In this document: positions 1 to 6,991 of the stretch, in pieces | Layout: every line of letters starts with the position of its first letter | Numbering within the stretch: the first letter of the stretch is position 1 | Source of the DNA: Bacteroidota bacterium | Lineage (GTDB): Bacteria; Bacteroidota; Bacteroidia; Chitinophagales; LD1 | Direction of reading: 5' to 3' | Length of the DNA: 11,004 nucleotides | Assembly (NCBI GenBank): GCA_947457525.1 | Contig: CANGXE010000028.1 | Span: forward strand, 1 to 11,004 | The notes under the pieces: model-generated | The model's input: only the letters and a program-made list of their open reading frames with translations | Told to the model about the DNA's origin: nothing | Databases searched by the model: none | Translations under genes and position numbers: made by a program

Positions 1-197
1 ACCACACCTTGGCAACCGCCATAGATAAACTCTTGGCAAGTGCCGGATGTCTTATCAAAATAGTACTTGATAATAGCCGCTCTGCAAGGGCCCGGATCTG
101 GTGCTAGGTCGCACTTGGCCGGTCGTGTTGCCACTGTTTTAGTTTTACAACTTTGAATACAGAAAGTGAAAATGAATGCAGCAAAAATATATTTCAT
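1..197 (-). CDS. Kunitz/BPTI-type protease inhibitor lipoprotein (partial, 3' end off window)
   Basis: The reading frame opens with ATG at 197 and runs off the left edge after about 65 codons. The first 16 residues are a short, hydrophobic signal peptide followed by Cys17 (IQSC), a plausible but not perfect lipobox, so the mature protein is probably a lipoprotein. From Cys29 the sequence follows the BPTI pattern: CDLAPDPGPCRAAIIKYYFD, then a Cys at 54 and YGGC at 59-62. These match BPTI Cys5, Cys14, Cys30 and Cys38; the last two cysteines lie beyond the edge. The residue after the second Cys (BPTI Lys15, the P1 site) is Arg39, followed by Ala, which predicts inhibition of trypsin-like serine proteases. 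The start lies 5 bases after the stop of the DUF2279 gene, so the two are probably co-transcribed. The Kunitz identification comes from the motif pattern and is strong; the lipoprotein status and target are inferred. Confidence 0.85.
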   Translation of the reverse strand, partial: MKYIFAAFIFTFCIQSCKTKTVATRPAKCDLAPDPGPCRAAIIKYYFDKTSGTCQEFIYGGCQGV

Positions 198-202
198 GAC
201 AT

Positions 203-1243
203 TTATTTTTTGAGGTAAACCGGCACTTGAAGATTTAAGAAATACATCGGGTGAAAAACCACTTGTCCCAACGTATTGAATTCGATGGCAGGTGCCGGAA
301 GCTTTACAATATTCAAAATTCCTAAGATTACTTTTCCTGCTTTAGTGCGTGTCTTAAATTTTGTGTAATCAGCATCAATCGAAATGAAGAAACGTCTATG
401 TCGTTTTAAATCATTGCGGTCGTGTTCAACCCCGTTTTTATCTGTCCATTTATTTTCAAATCCTCCATACATGTTTCCCGCTCCATAGCCCAAAGCTATA
501 TTTAACCACGCAGGTTTTATCTTGTGATTGAAGGAATGTAAGTTGAATGAAAGCCACATGGTCACTCCGTTATAATCTTTCAATATCCGTTCACCAAAAC
601 TTGTTCCATATAGTTCGTTGGCGCGGTCGCGTAATTCTCCTCGCGGATAATTGACGGAGTGGAATGAATATTTCGTCAAAATACGTTGCTCTTGCCAAAG
701 TAAATACTGTGTAGTAGCGAATGCCGCTCCACCAAAGTTAAATACTATATCGCTCCACGAAGCGCCATACTTTGGGCTCATGCCATCTGGTATTTCAATG
801 GCCGACAAGCTAAGAAATCCGAATAGCCCTGCGGTGAGTGCAGCGGGTGTGTTTTTCATGCCGCTCCATCGTAGCATTTGATAGCCGTAAGTAGTGATAA
901 AATAAGGAGCAAACCAGTGTCCGGTTTTGTCTATTTGTAACCATTCTTTGCTGTCGTCAAACCAACGGAAGCCACTTAGTTTTTCTTTGCCATACCAAGC
1001 AAAACCAACTCCTGTCATTAGCGTGGTGTAAGCACCTACTGTGCCTACAGAAACACCAATTAACCGTTTTCTATTCAACGTGTCAGAAAACTGTAACCAA
1101 TCTTTTTTGGTTGTTTTTTTATAAGTTAATTCTAACGGTTCTTTAGGTTTGAATTGCGCAACGGAATGAAACCAAACACAGCAACACAAAAGAAAAAGCC
1201 ACACCGACTTTAATAACCTCAAAATCTGGTATGGCTTTTTCAT
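203..1243 (-). CDS. DUF2279 (YfiM-like) envelope protein with beta-rich C-terminal region
   Basis: This 346-residue protein begins with a basic then hydrophobic signal peptide, roughly residues 1-30, with probable cleavage after SVAQ. Residues 60-185 carry the DUF2279/YfiM pattern: DKxxH at 105-109, hydrophobic helices, then a D at 153 and SWSDIVFNFGGA at 162-173, comparable to the DKAQH and SWKDLAWDVAGA stretches of E. coli YfiM. The domain has no established biochemical function. Residues 225-346 are rich in alternating hydrophobic and aromatic residues (SIDADYTKF, VVFHPMYFLNLQVPVYL), which suggests beta-strands and an outer-membrane or periplasmic location; this is inference. It is much longer than the roughly 110-residue E. 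coli YfiM. The start is 15 bases after the phosphohexomutase stop and the Kunitz gene follows 5 bases downstream, so the three probably form one transcription unit. Confidence 0.75.
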   Translation of the reverse strand: MKKPYQILRLLKSVWLFLLCCCVWFHSVAQFKPKEPLELTYKKTTKKDWLQFSDTLNRKRLIGVSVGTVGAYTTLMTGVGFAWYGKEKLSGFRWFDDSKEWLQIDKTGHWFAPYFITTYGYQMLRWSGMKNTPAALTAGLFGFLSLSAIEIPDGMSPKYGASWSDIVFNFGGAAFATTQYLLWQEQRILTKYSFHSVNYPRGELRDRANELYGTSFGERILKDYNGVTMWLSFNLHSFNHKIKPAWLNIALGYGAGNMYGGFENKWTDKNGVEHDRNDLKRHRRFFISIDADYTKFKTRTKAGKVILGILNIVKLPAPAIEFNTLGQVVFHPMYFLNLQVPVYLKK

Positions 1244-1258
1244 GTCAATAAAAATAAA

Positions 1259-2662
1259 CTATCCGAGCAATGTTTTTCGTACTCGGCATAAAATTTCATT
1301 CACGCGGTCGTCTGTTGATGCTTCTACATAAACACGAAGCAAAGGCTCAGTGCCACTGGCTCTAATCATCACCGTTTCATCACCTTCTAAATAAAACTTG
1401 TAACCATCAATATCTTCGACTTTCGCTACGCTGATGCCATCAAAACTGGTGTAGAAACCGGTGCTGCAATTTTGAATGATTTGTTGTTTTAGTTCTTCGC
1501 TTAAGTGAAGGTCATCGCGGTTGTAAGCAAACTTACCGACTACGGCATACACTTCGTCAATCAAATCTTGGAGCGTATGATTTTGTTTTACCAAATGCTC
1601 AATAATCACTAATCCATCCCAAATGCCATCGCGCTCCGGAATGTGTCCTTTCACCGCTATTCCACCGCTTTCTTCTCCACCCACGAGTACATCTTCGTTT
1701 TGCATGATTTCGCAGATATACTTGAAGCCAATTTTGGTGATTTCGCAGGGTATGCCATATTGCTCACACATTTTTTTCACTTTATTAGACACAGAGAATG
1801 CCACCACTACTTTACCGGTCATTCCTTTGTACTTGTGTAGAATGTGGATGAGCATTAAAATGATGTGATGGGCATCAATAAATTTTCCTTTACCATCATA
1901 TAAACCAATGCGATCCGCATCACCATCTGTAGCCAATGCCAAGTCGATGTGCTTCATTTCTTTTAGGTAAGTTTCCAGCTCTTTTAAGTTTTTACCAATC
2001 GGCTCGGGTGCTTGACCATAGAATGAAGGATTGTATTCGCAATGCAATAAATCAGCGTGAGGCATAATGCGTGGGAACACACTTTGACCGGCTCCATACA
2101 TGGCATCATAAGCCACTACCATTTCGTCAGCATTGTTGATAGCTTCCAAATCAAAGTTAGCTTCAACATGGTGGAGATACATAGTTTCTAAATCAACATA
2201 TTCCAACAAGCCGGCTTTTTCCCATTCCTCCATCGTTTTTTCTTCAACAGAAATAGTGTCGGGGATTAACTCTTCAATTTCTGTAATGTATTTTTGAATA
2301 AGTGGTCCGCCATGTTTGGTTTTAAGTTTATAACCATTGTAAGCAGGAGGATTGTGGCTAGCGGTGATAATCACCCCAAGTTCGCAGCCTAAGTTTCGTG
2401 CACCCAATGAAATCATTGGTGTAGACACAAAATGTTGATCATAAAATACTTTAATGCCTGATTGACAAAAAACATTGATGGCTGTTTGTGCAAAAAGCCC
2501 ACCGCCAAAACGACAATCATAGCCAATTACAATTTTTGCTTGTTTATCTTGCGCCAAGGCCCAATCAGCTGTCGCTTTTGCTACGCGTTTGATATTCTCT
2601 GTGGTGAAATCTTTAGCGATAATGGCTCGCCATCCGTCTGTTCCAAATTTAATATTACTCAT
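1259..2662 (-). CDS. phosphoglucomutase/phosphomannomutase (alpha-D-phosphohexomutase)
   Basis: This is a complete 467-residue cytoplasmic enzyme that interconverts hexose 1- and 6-phosphates by way of a bisphosphate intermediate, feeding sugar-nucleotide and cell-envelope synthesis. All four hallmark regions are visible. The phosphoserine loop TASHNPP has Ser102 as the catalytic residue. The metal loop DGDADR is at 246-251. The sugar-specificity loop is GGEESGG at 328-334. The phosphate-binding loop RASGTEP is at 434-440. FGTDGWR near the N-terminus (6-12) is also typical. Length matches the family. The GEESGG loop does not clearly separate glucose- from mannose-phosphate specificity, so no gene symbol is given. 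The ATG at 2662 has AAGG just 2 bases upstream, too close for an ordinary Shine-Dalgarno site. It is first in a probable operon with the DUF2279 and Kunitz genes and divergent from pcm. Confidence 0.95.
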   Translation of the reverse strand: MSNIKFGTDGWRAIIAKDFTTENIKRVAKATADWALAQDKQAKIVIGYDCRFGGGLFAQTAINVFCQSGIKVFYDQHFVSTPMISLGARNLGCELGVIITASHNPPAYNGYKLKTKHGGPLIQKYITEIEELIPDTISVEEKTMEEWEKAGLLEYVDLETMYLHHVEANFDLEAINNADEMVVAYDAMYGAGQSVFPRIMPHADLLHCEYNPSFYGQAPEPIGKNLKELETYLKEMKHIDLALATDGDADRIGLYDGKGKFIDAHHIILMLIHILHKYKGMTGKVVVAFSVSNKVKKMCEQYGIPCEITKIGFKYICEIMQNEDVLVGGEESGGIAVKGHIPERDGIWDGLVIIEHLVKQNHTLQDLIDEVYAVVGKFAYNRDDLHLSEELKQQIIQNCSTGFYTSFDGISVAKVEDIDGYKFYLEGDETVMIRASGTEPLLRVYVEASTDDRVNEILCRVRKTLLG

Positions 2663-2800
2663 TTCCTTAATTTTTTAGATGCGCTAAACTAAAAAAATGA
2701 ACGAAGTCTGCGCTTGGGTGTCCTATTTCATTATGATTAAGTATTGATTTGTTTAAAATACAGCTATCGGAAAGATAATGTTTTGTTTTGTTTTGTGGTT
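2663..2800. promoter_or_regulatory. divergent intergenic region between the phosphohexomutase and pcm
   Basis: This 138-base AT-rich gap must hold the outward promoters for the mutase operon (minus) and the pcm-OmpA pair (plus). On the plus strand TTGATTTG at 2744-2751 is one mismatch from the Bacteroidota TAnnTTTG element, but I see no convincing partner at -33. On the minus strand nothing matches well. No palindrome or riboswitch-like structure stands out. The region call rests on gene layout; exact promoters are not established. Confidence 0.4.
2781..2795 (+). repeat. (TTTTG)x3 tandem repeat just upstream of the pcm start
   Basis: Three consecutive copies of the pentamer TTTTG end 5 bases before the ATG at 2801. 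With only three units it may be chance in AT-rich leader DNA. Copy-number change by slippage would alter the leader, or would shift frame if translation began at the upstream TTG at 2744. Confidence 0.5.
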
Positions 2801-3487
2801 ATGCAAAATGTAGACAACTACAGACATAAAGGATTGCGTAAACATTTGGTCGGTAAATTGCGTGGTGATGGGATTAAAGACGAATTGGTGTTGGATGCTA
2901 TAAGCAAAGTTCCTCGTCATTTGTTTTTTGGTAACGACAGTATTTTTTACGAAACATATGCTTACGAAGATAAAGCATTTCCGATAGGCGAAGGGCAAAC
3001 CATTTCGCAGCCCTACACGGTGGCCTATCAGAGTGAGTTGTTGCAAGTCAAGTCAGGAGAAAAAGTCTTGGAGATTGGAACCGGCAGTGGCTATCAGGCG
3101 GTGGTTTTGGCGATTTTAGGAGCAAGCGTTTTTACCATTGAAAGACATCAAATTTTGCACGATCGCACCAAATCATTTTTACTCAACAAATTGGTCGAGC
3201 ATTTACCAATAGTCGAAAAAATCAACTTTTACTATGGTGATGGATTTGAAGGTCTGCCGGGGCAAGCGCCATTTGACAAAATTATTATCACTGCTGCTGT
3301 TCCAGAGCTACCAAAGAAACTTCTTCAACAACTTTGCGTAGAAGGAAAGATTGTATTGCCTTACGGCACCGAACGCGATTGCACCATGATTCGTATCACC
3401 AAACATGCTGATGGGCAGTATGAAGATGAAGTATTTGAAAAATGTGCATTTGTACCGATGTTGAAAGGTAAAGTCAATCACGCCTAA
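2801..3487 (+). CDS. pcm: protein-L-isoaspartate O-methyltransferase
   Basis: This SAM-dependent cytoplasmic repair enzyme methylates L-isoaspartyl residues formed by protein ageing so that they can revert to aspartate. From the ATG at 2801 the product has 228 residues, close to the usual 205-230. Visible family motifs are VPRHLF (37-42), GQTISQPYTVA (65-75), the SAM-binding motif VLEIGTGSGYQA (89-100), the later strand DKIIITAAVPELP (159-171), and the C-terminal FVPMLKG (217-223). The frame stays open upstream to a TTG at 2744, which would add 19 residues (CLKYSYRKDNVLFCFVV region). I reject that start because the extension has no family counterpart and overlaps the leader repeat. The OmpA-like gene follows after 22 bases and is probably co-transcribed, though no functional link between them is known. 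Confidence 0.95.
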   Translation: MQNVDNYRHKGLRKHLVGKLRGDGIKDELVLDAISKVPRHLFFGNDSIFYETYAYEDKAFPIGEGQTISQPYTVAYQSELLQVKSGEKVLEIGTGSGYQAVVLAILGASVFTIERHQILHDRTKSFLLNKLVEHLPIVEKINFYYGDGFEGLPGQAPFDKIIITAAVPELPKKLLQQLCVEGKIVLPYGTERDCTMIRITKHADGQYEDEVFEKCAFVPMLKGKVNHA

Positions 3488-3509
3488 TTTTTTAGTTTTA
3501 TTTGTAAGT

Positions 3510-4208
3510 ATGAAGCAGGCTCTATTTAGTATTTTTTTCGTTTTGCTATCAACAGTTGGTATAGCACAATCTTATAGTTTCAAAGTAATAGTATATAACA
3601 AAATGAATCGCCAACCTATCATTGGTGCATCAGTCAAATTAAAATCGGTGGTTTCGGATAAAGAATATACGCAAACAACTGATGACTCGGGAAAAGCCGT
3701 GGTGAAAGTAGACGCATTGACAAAATATAAACTCGAAGTAAGCAAAGAGAATAATACAAACGGGGAAGGATTTTTCAGCTATGCCTACATGCTCGGTGAA
3801 TCTGAATTGAAGTCCGGAAAATTGTTCGTGGTGGAGTTGGAAAAAGTGAGGCGAAATGAATCAGGGCTTTTGTCAGCGATGTATTTTGATGCGAACACTA
3901 GTGTGCTGTCTACACAAAATATTTTTGCGCTCGATAATCTATTGCAAATGCTCAAACATTTTGCTACACTGCAAGTAGAGGTTGGCGTTTATGCCGATTG
4001 TCGCGAGCCGGTAAGTTTGGTGCAAGATAGAGTAGCAGCGATACAAAAATATTTGCAATCTAAAGGGGAAACGAAGCGTGTGACGGTGAAACCTTATGGA
4101 AATGTTCGTGCTTTAAATTTTTGTGATTGTAGCAATTCAAAGGTGGTTTGCACCGAAGAGAAATATCAAGAAAATAGGCGAGCGGAGTTTAAGATTATAT
4201 CTTTCTAA
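3510..4208 (+). CDS. secreted OmpA-family protein with N-terminal Ig/CarboxypepD_reg-like domain
   Basis: The 232-residue product starts with a clear signal peptide (FSIFFVLLSTVGIAQ, cleavage near residue 20). Residues 22-80 (VIVYNKMNRQPIIGASVKL, then DDSGKAVVKV) resemble the carboxypeptidase-regulatory-like beta-sandwich common in Bacteroidota envelope proteins. Residues 120-232 follow the OmpA C-terminal fold: YFDANTSVLSTQN, a helix LDNLLQMLKHF, VEVGVYADC, DRVAAIQKYLQSKG, VKPYG, and the closing ENRRAEFKI. Asp163 and Arg174 sit where the OmpA residues that bind diaminopimelate lie, so peptidoglycan attachment is plausible. The loop between them is shorter than usual, and Cys164, 205, 207 and 214 add an unusual cysteine group. 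There is no beta-barrel, so this is a periplasmic or outer-membrane-associated protein rather than a porin. It follows pcm by 22 bases and its TAA overlaps the smpB stop. Confidence 0.75.
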   Translation: MKQALFSIFFVLLSTVGIAQSYSFKVIVYNKMNRQPIIGASVKLKSVVSDKEYTQTTDDSGKAVVKVDALTKYKLEVSKENNTNGEGFFSYAYMLGESELKSGKLFVVELEKVRRNESGLLSAMYFDANTSVLSTQNIFALDNLLQMLKHFATLQVEVGVYADCREPVSLVQDRVAAIQKYLQSKGETKRVTVKPYGNVRALNFCDCSNSKVVCTEEKYQENRRAEFKIISF

Positions 4209-4666
4209 CGATATTTTTTCATTACTCGATCAATCTCGCGTTTACTGTCTTTCGATTTGAGTGTGTTGCGCTTATCGAATGTTTTTTTACCTCTACCTAA
4301 GCAGATTTCAATTTTTGCAAAACCTCTATCGCTCATAAACAAGCGAATAGGAATTATAGCAAAGCCGCGCTCGCGAATCTTCGCATCAATGCGTCTGAGT
4401 TCTCTTTTGGTTAACAACAACTTCCTAAGTCTTAGCACTTCATGGTTGGTATAGCCGCCATGCGAATACTCCGGGATGTTCATATTTTTGATAAACAGCT
4501 CATTGTCGCGCATAAAGCAGAAGGCTTCGTTGATGCTCCCTCCACCATCGCGCAACGCTTTGATTTCGCTTCCTTTCAATGCAATGCCCGCACTGAAACG
4601 TTCGATGATTTCATAATCAAACTCAGCGCGTTTATTCTTTATGCTAATTTTCTGTAGTAATGCCAT
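4205..4666 (-). CDS. smpB: SsrA-binding protein SmpB
   Basis: SmpB binds tmRNA and brings it to stalled ribosomes for trans-translation, tagging the incomplete peptide for degradation. The 153-residue length is typical. Motifs visible in order are NKRA (11-14), GIALKGSEIKALRDG (27-41), the NMNIPEY segment (61-67), RLRKLLLTKREL (79-90), GFAIIPIRLF (101-110), and GRGKKTFDKR (124-133). A basic C-terminal tail (DRVMKKYR) is the part that enters the decoding centre in known SmpB. The ATG overlaps the TAA of the thioesterase gene by one base (TAATG), suggesting translational coupling. At the other end the stop codon overlaps the convergent OmpA-like stop within CTAA at 4205-4208, leaving no room for a terminator outside coding sequence. 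The tmRNA gene itself is not in this window. Confidence 0.97.
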   Translation of the reverse strand: MALLQKISIKNKRAEFDYEIIERFSAGIALKGSEIKALRDGGGSINEAFCFMRDNELFIKNMNIPEYSHGGYTNHEVLRLRKLLLTKRELRRIDAKIRERGFAIIPIRLFMSDRGFAKIEICLGRGKKTFDKRNTLKSKDSKREIDRVMKKYR

Positions 4667-5058
4667 TATTGTATGGACGAAAATATTCTTTCAATTTTTT
4701 CTTTAGGTAAAATTTTTTGTCCGGTTCTTCCTTTTGCGATTATTCTATCACCTACCTTAGCTGTAAAGCGGCAGATTACTTCTCTTTCGTTCACACTTTC
4801 AAGAGTGGCTTCAAATAATACGGTTTCTCCAACAAAAGCAGATGCACAGTGCTGCACTTCAACAAAAGTACCGATGCCTTCCTCATTGTCTTCTTTCATG
4901 GCTAAAACAAACAATCTTCCGCACCATTCTGCATCGCGCGTAAGCGCAAACGTGGCATATACTTCATGCACTGTTCCGCTGTCAAATTGCGCCACATCAT
5001 TTTGTTGCACCAACCGAATAAATTGTTGGGTATCGCCTAGTTGAAATTCAATTTTCAC
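4666..5058 (-). CDS. FlK-like hotdog-fold thioesterase
   Basis: This 130-residue protein resembles the fluoroacetyl-CoA thioesterase (FlK) branch of the hotdog superfamily. The FlK catalytic residues Thr42, Glu50 and His76 line up with Thr36 (YATFAL), Glu44 (DAEWCG) and His70 (VEVQHCA), with identical spacings of 8 and 26 residues. The surrounding pattern EGIGTFVEVQHCA is also FlK-like. It probably hydrolyses a short or medium acyl-CoA; the fluoroacetate specificity of the Streptomyces enzyme should not be assumed. The start is GTG at 5058: no in-frame ATG exists just upstream, and the N-terminus from there (IEFQLGDTQQF) aligns with that of FlK. The gene is 31 bases downstream of mntH and overlaps the smpB start by one base, so it sits in a three-gene unit whose members have no obvious shared pathway. 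The family call from recalled FlK residues is good; the substrate is unknown. Confidence 0.75.
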   Translation of the reverse strand: MKIEFQLGDTQQFIRLVQQNDVAQFDSGTVHEVYATFALTRDAEWCGRLFVLAMKEDNEEGIGTFVEVQHCASAFVGETVLFEATLESVNEREVICRFTAKVGDRIIAKGRTGQKILPKEKIERIFSSIQ

Positions 5059-5089
5059 AAGGTCAAAGTTAGCATATTGTCTCAGATGC

Positions 5090-6961
5090 TTATACCACCA
5101 TCACCGGGCATTTTGCATTGTGGCGCACTTCCGATATAGTTTCACCTAAAATGATGTCCATAATGCCTGTGTGGCCGTGTTGCCCAATCACCAAAAGCTC
5201 TGCATTTACTTCATCACAAATTTTCGGAATTTGCTTTTTAGGGTTGCCAAATCCAAGCTTTTCTACCACTTGGATATTTTGCTTGCGTAGGCTATCGCCA
5301 TATTTCTTTAGTTCTATCCAATCCTCTCTGGTTTCTAAGTCTTGAATGTTTTTACCATAGCGTTTGGCGCCTGCCGTTTCAACTATATGGATAAGATAAA
5401 AAGTAGTGTTGGCGGAGCCTAAAGCCACCGCTTCGGTGATGGCGCGAACATCATTTGCTGTAAAGTCAACGCAGATAGCTACTCGCTGAAATTCTTTTTT
5501 GGTGATGGTTGGAATTATTGCGGCTTTGCCGTGCGGTAGTTGAGTGTCTTTTTGATAATTTTTGTTGGTGATGGCGTAGTATAAAATATAAACCAACAGC
5601 AACCCAATAGCTAAGACTAGAGGAATAATGATAAAATTAAAGATCCAACTGTACTGCGCCAGCGCGGTGTGCCATTTTATCAATGTATCGCCCACTAGTT
5701 TCAGATTTAAGCCCACAATGATGGCTGCCGACAGCCAAGCTAAAGACTTCACTTTCCAACCTATGGCAAAATTGCCCATTTTAGATTTGTCACTCACAAA
5801 ATGGATGAGCGGAATGATGGCAAAACCTAGTTGCAGACTTAAAATTACTTGCGAAAAAATAAGCATATCGCCTACTTTGCTTTCGCCCAAATGATGAATA
5901 ACCAAAACAGCCGGCACTACGGCAATCAGTCGAGTGATTAATCTGCGCAGCCAAGGCGCAATGCGCAAATCGAGATAGCCTTCCATCACAATCTGTCCGG
6001 CTAAGGTGCCGGTGATGGTAGAACTTTGTCCGGCAGCAATAAGTGCAATCGCAAATAGCGTGGGTGCAAGACTTTCGCCCAATAGCGGCTCTAACATTTT
6101 GTACGCATCTTGTATTTCTAAGATGTCGTGATAGCCGTTTTTGAAAAACACCGTTGCCGCCAAAATGAGTATTGAAGCATTAACTAAAAAGGCCAGATTG
6201 AGCGCAATTGCCGAGTCGAAAAAATTGTATTTTATGGCAGTTCTGAGACTAGCTTCATTCTTATTATTTCTTCGCGTTTGGACTAACGAGGAGTGCAGAT
6301 AAAGGTTGTGTGGCATAACCGTAGCGCCAATGATGCCAATGGCAATGTATAGCGCTCCGGCATCTTTCAGCGATGGGATAAAACCGATAGAAAGCTCGCT
6401 CAAGTTAGGTTGCGCAAAAAACAATTCAACAAAAAAGGAAAGCCCGATTATAGCCACCAAGACCAAAATGAATGCCTCAAAGTAACGCATACCTTTGCTC
6501 TGCAAATATAAGATGAGAAACGTGTCTAACACCGCTAAACTCACACCCCAAATCAGGGGCAATCCGAAAAGTAAGTTAAGTCCAATGGCCATACCAAGTA
6601 CCTCGGCCAAGTCGCAAGCGGCAATAGCTATTTCTGCCAAAAAGAAGAGCGGTAAGTTAACGAAACCGGGATACGTTTCGCGAGATGCTTGCGCCAAATC
6701 GCGCCCACGAACAATGCCTAGACGTGCGCTAAGGGTTTGCAATAAAAGCGCAATCATATTACTGAGCAGCAACACCCAAAGTAACGAGTATCCATACTTA
6801 CTACCGCCCGCAATGTCAGTCGCCCAATTGCCCGGATCCATGTAGCCTACGGCTACCAAAAATGCCGGCCCTAAAAAAATAAATAATCGCTGGCGCCAAG
6901 TGTTTGCCTCGGTAGCATCTATGGATTGATGCACTTCATCTAGCGATGTATTTTTGTTCAC
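5090..6961 (-). CDS. mntH: Nramp-family Mn2+/Fe2+ transporter fused to a UspA domain
   Basis: This 623-residue inner-membrane protein imports divalent metal, probably Mn2+ and/or Fe2+, with protons. Residues 1-465 are the Nramp transporter, with about eleven hydrophobic segments. TM1 carries DPGN (Asp42, Asn45). TM6 carries ATVMPH (Ala213, Met216, His218), matching the metal ligands Ala227 and Met230 and the proton-pathway His232 of the Deinococcus transporter. TM3 has AEIAIAACDLAEVLG and a later segment has GQSSTITGTLAGQ. After a polar linker, residues 488-623 form a universal stress protein domain ending in GQHGHTGIMDIILGE (593-607), close to the ATP-binding G-2x-G-9x-G-S/T motif but with Glu607 in the last position. 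The start is GTG at 6961; an in-frame TAG upstream and the absence of another Met before residue 41 support it. A palindrome overlaps its promoter. The thioesterase and smpB follow. Such fusions are known in Bacteroidota, but the role of the Usp tail is unclear. Confidence 0.93.
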   Translation of the reverse strand: MNKNTSLDEVHQSIDATEANTWRQRLFIFLGPAFLVAVGYMDPGNWATDIAGGSKYGYSLLWVLLLSNMIALLLQTLSARLGIVRGRDLAQASRETYPGFVNLPLFFLAEIAIAACDLAEVLGMAIGLNLLFGLPLIWGVSLAVLDTFLILYLQSKGMRYFEAFILVLVAIIGLSFFVELFFAQPNLSELSIGFIPSLKDAGALYIAIGIIGATVMPHNLYLHSSLVQTRRNNKNEASLRTAIKYNFFDSAIALNLAFLVNASILILAATVFFKNGYHDILEIQDAYKMLEPLLGESLAPTLFAIALIAAGQSSTITGTLAGQIVMEGYLDLRIAPWLRRLITRLIAVVPAVLVIHHLGESKVGDMLIFSQVILSLQLGFAIIPLIHFVSDKSKMGNFAIGWKVKSLAWLSAAIIVGLNLKLVGDTLIKWHTALAQYSWIFNFIIIPLVLAIGLLLVYILYYAITNKNYQKDTQLPHGKAAIIPTITKKEFQRVAICVDFTANDVRAITEAVALGSANTTFYLIHIVETAGAKRYGKNIQDLETREDWIELKKYGDSLRKQNIQVVEKLGFGNPKKQIPKICDEVNAELLVIGQHGHTGIMDIILGETISEVRHNAKCPVMVV

Positions 6962-6967
6962 TGCTTT

Positions 6968-6991
6968 AATTTTTAGACAAATCTAAAAATT
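6968..6991. promoter_or_regulatory. perfect 24-bp inverted repeat, candidate metalloregulator operator
   Basis: The arm AATTTTTAGA at 6968-6977 and its exact complement TCTAAAAATT at 6982-6991 flank the spacer CAAA. The site begins 7 bases upstream of the mntH GTG and lies in the short divergent gap before the SGNH hydrolase. The inner TTTAG/CTAAA halves resemble DtxR/MntR-family boxes in general form, and a DtxR-family gene is encoded nearby at 7676-8332. It also covers a minus-strand TAnnTTTG element, so a bound repressor would block mntH transcription. The inverted repeat is seen directly; the identity of the regulator is inferred. A transcription terminator is unlikely because both flanking genes point away from it. 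Confidence 0.65.
6978..6985 (-). promoter_or_regulatory. TAnnTTTG-type -7 promoter element for mntH
   Basis: The minus strand reads TAGATTTG here, an exact match to the Bacteroidota -7 consensus TAnnTTTG. It points toward mntH and would give a leader of only about 10 bases. No clear TTTG -33 partner is visible at the usual distance, so confidence is moderate. The element lies entirely inside the 24-bp inverted repeat. Confidence 0.45.

Noticed and set aside
2744..2800. N-terminal extension of pcm from a TTG start.
   Set aside because: The 19 added residues match nothing in the family, and a good ATG at 2801 gives normal length.
2753..3046. Long open frames antisense to pcm, and similar ones antisense to the mutase, mntH and smpB.
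   Set aside because: They lie opposite strongly supported genes, show no recognisable domain, and have compositions typical of shadow frames.
4197..4219. Short hairpin ATATC/GATAT with an 8-base loop followed by a T-run, at the convergent OmpA-like and smpB ends.
   Set aside because: The stem is only five base pairs and almost all A-T, and it lies within the overlapping coding ends. It is too weak to call a terminator.
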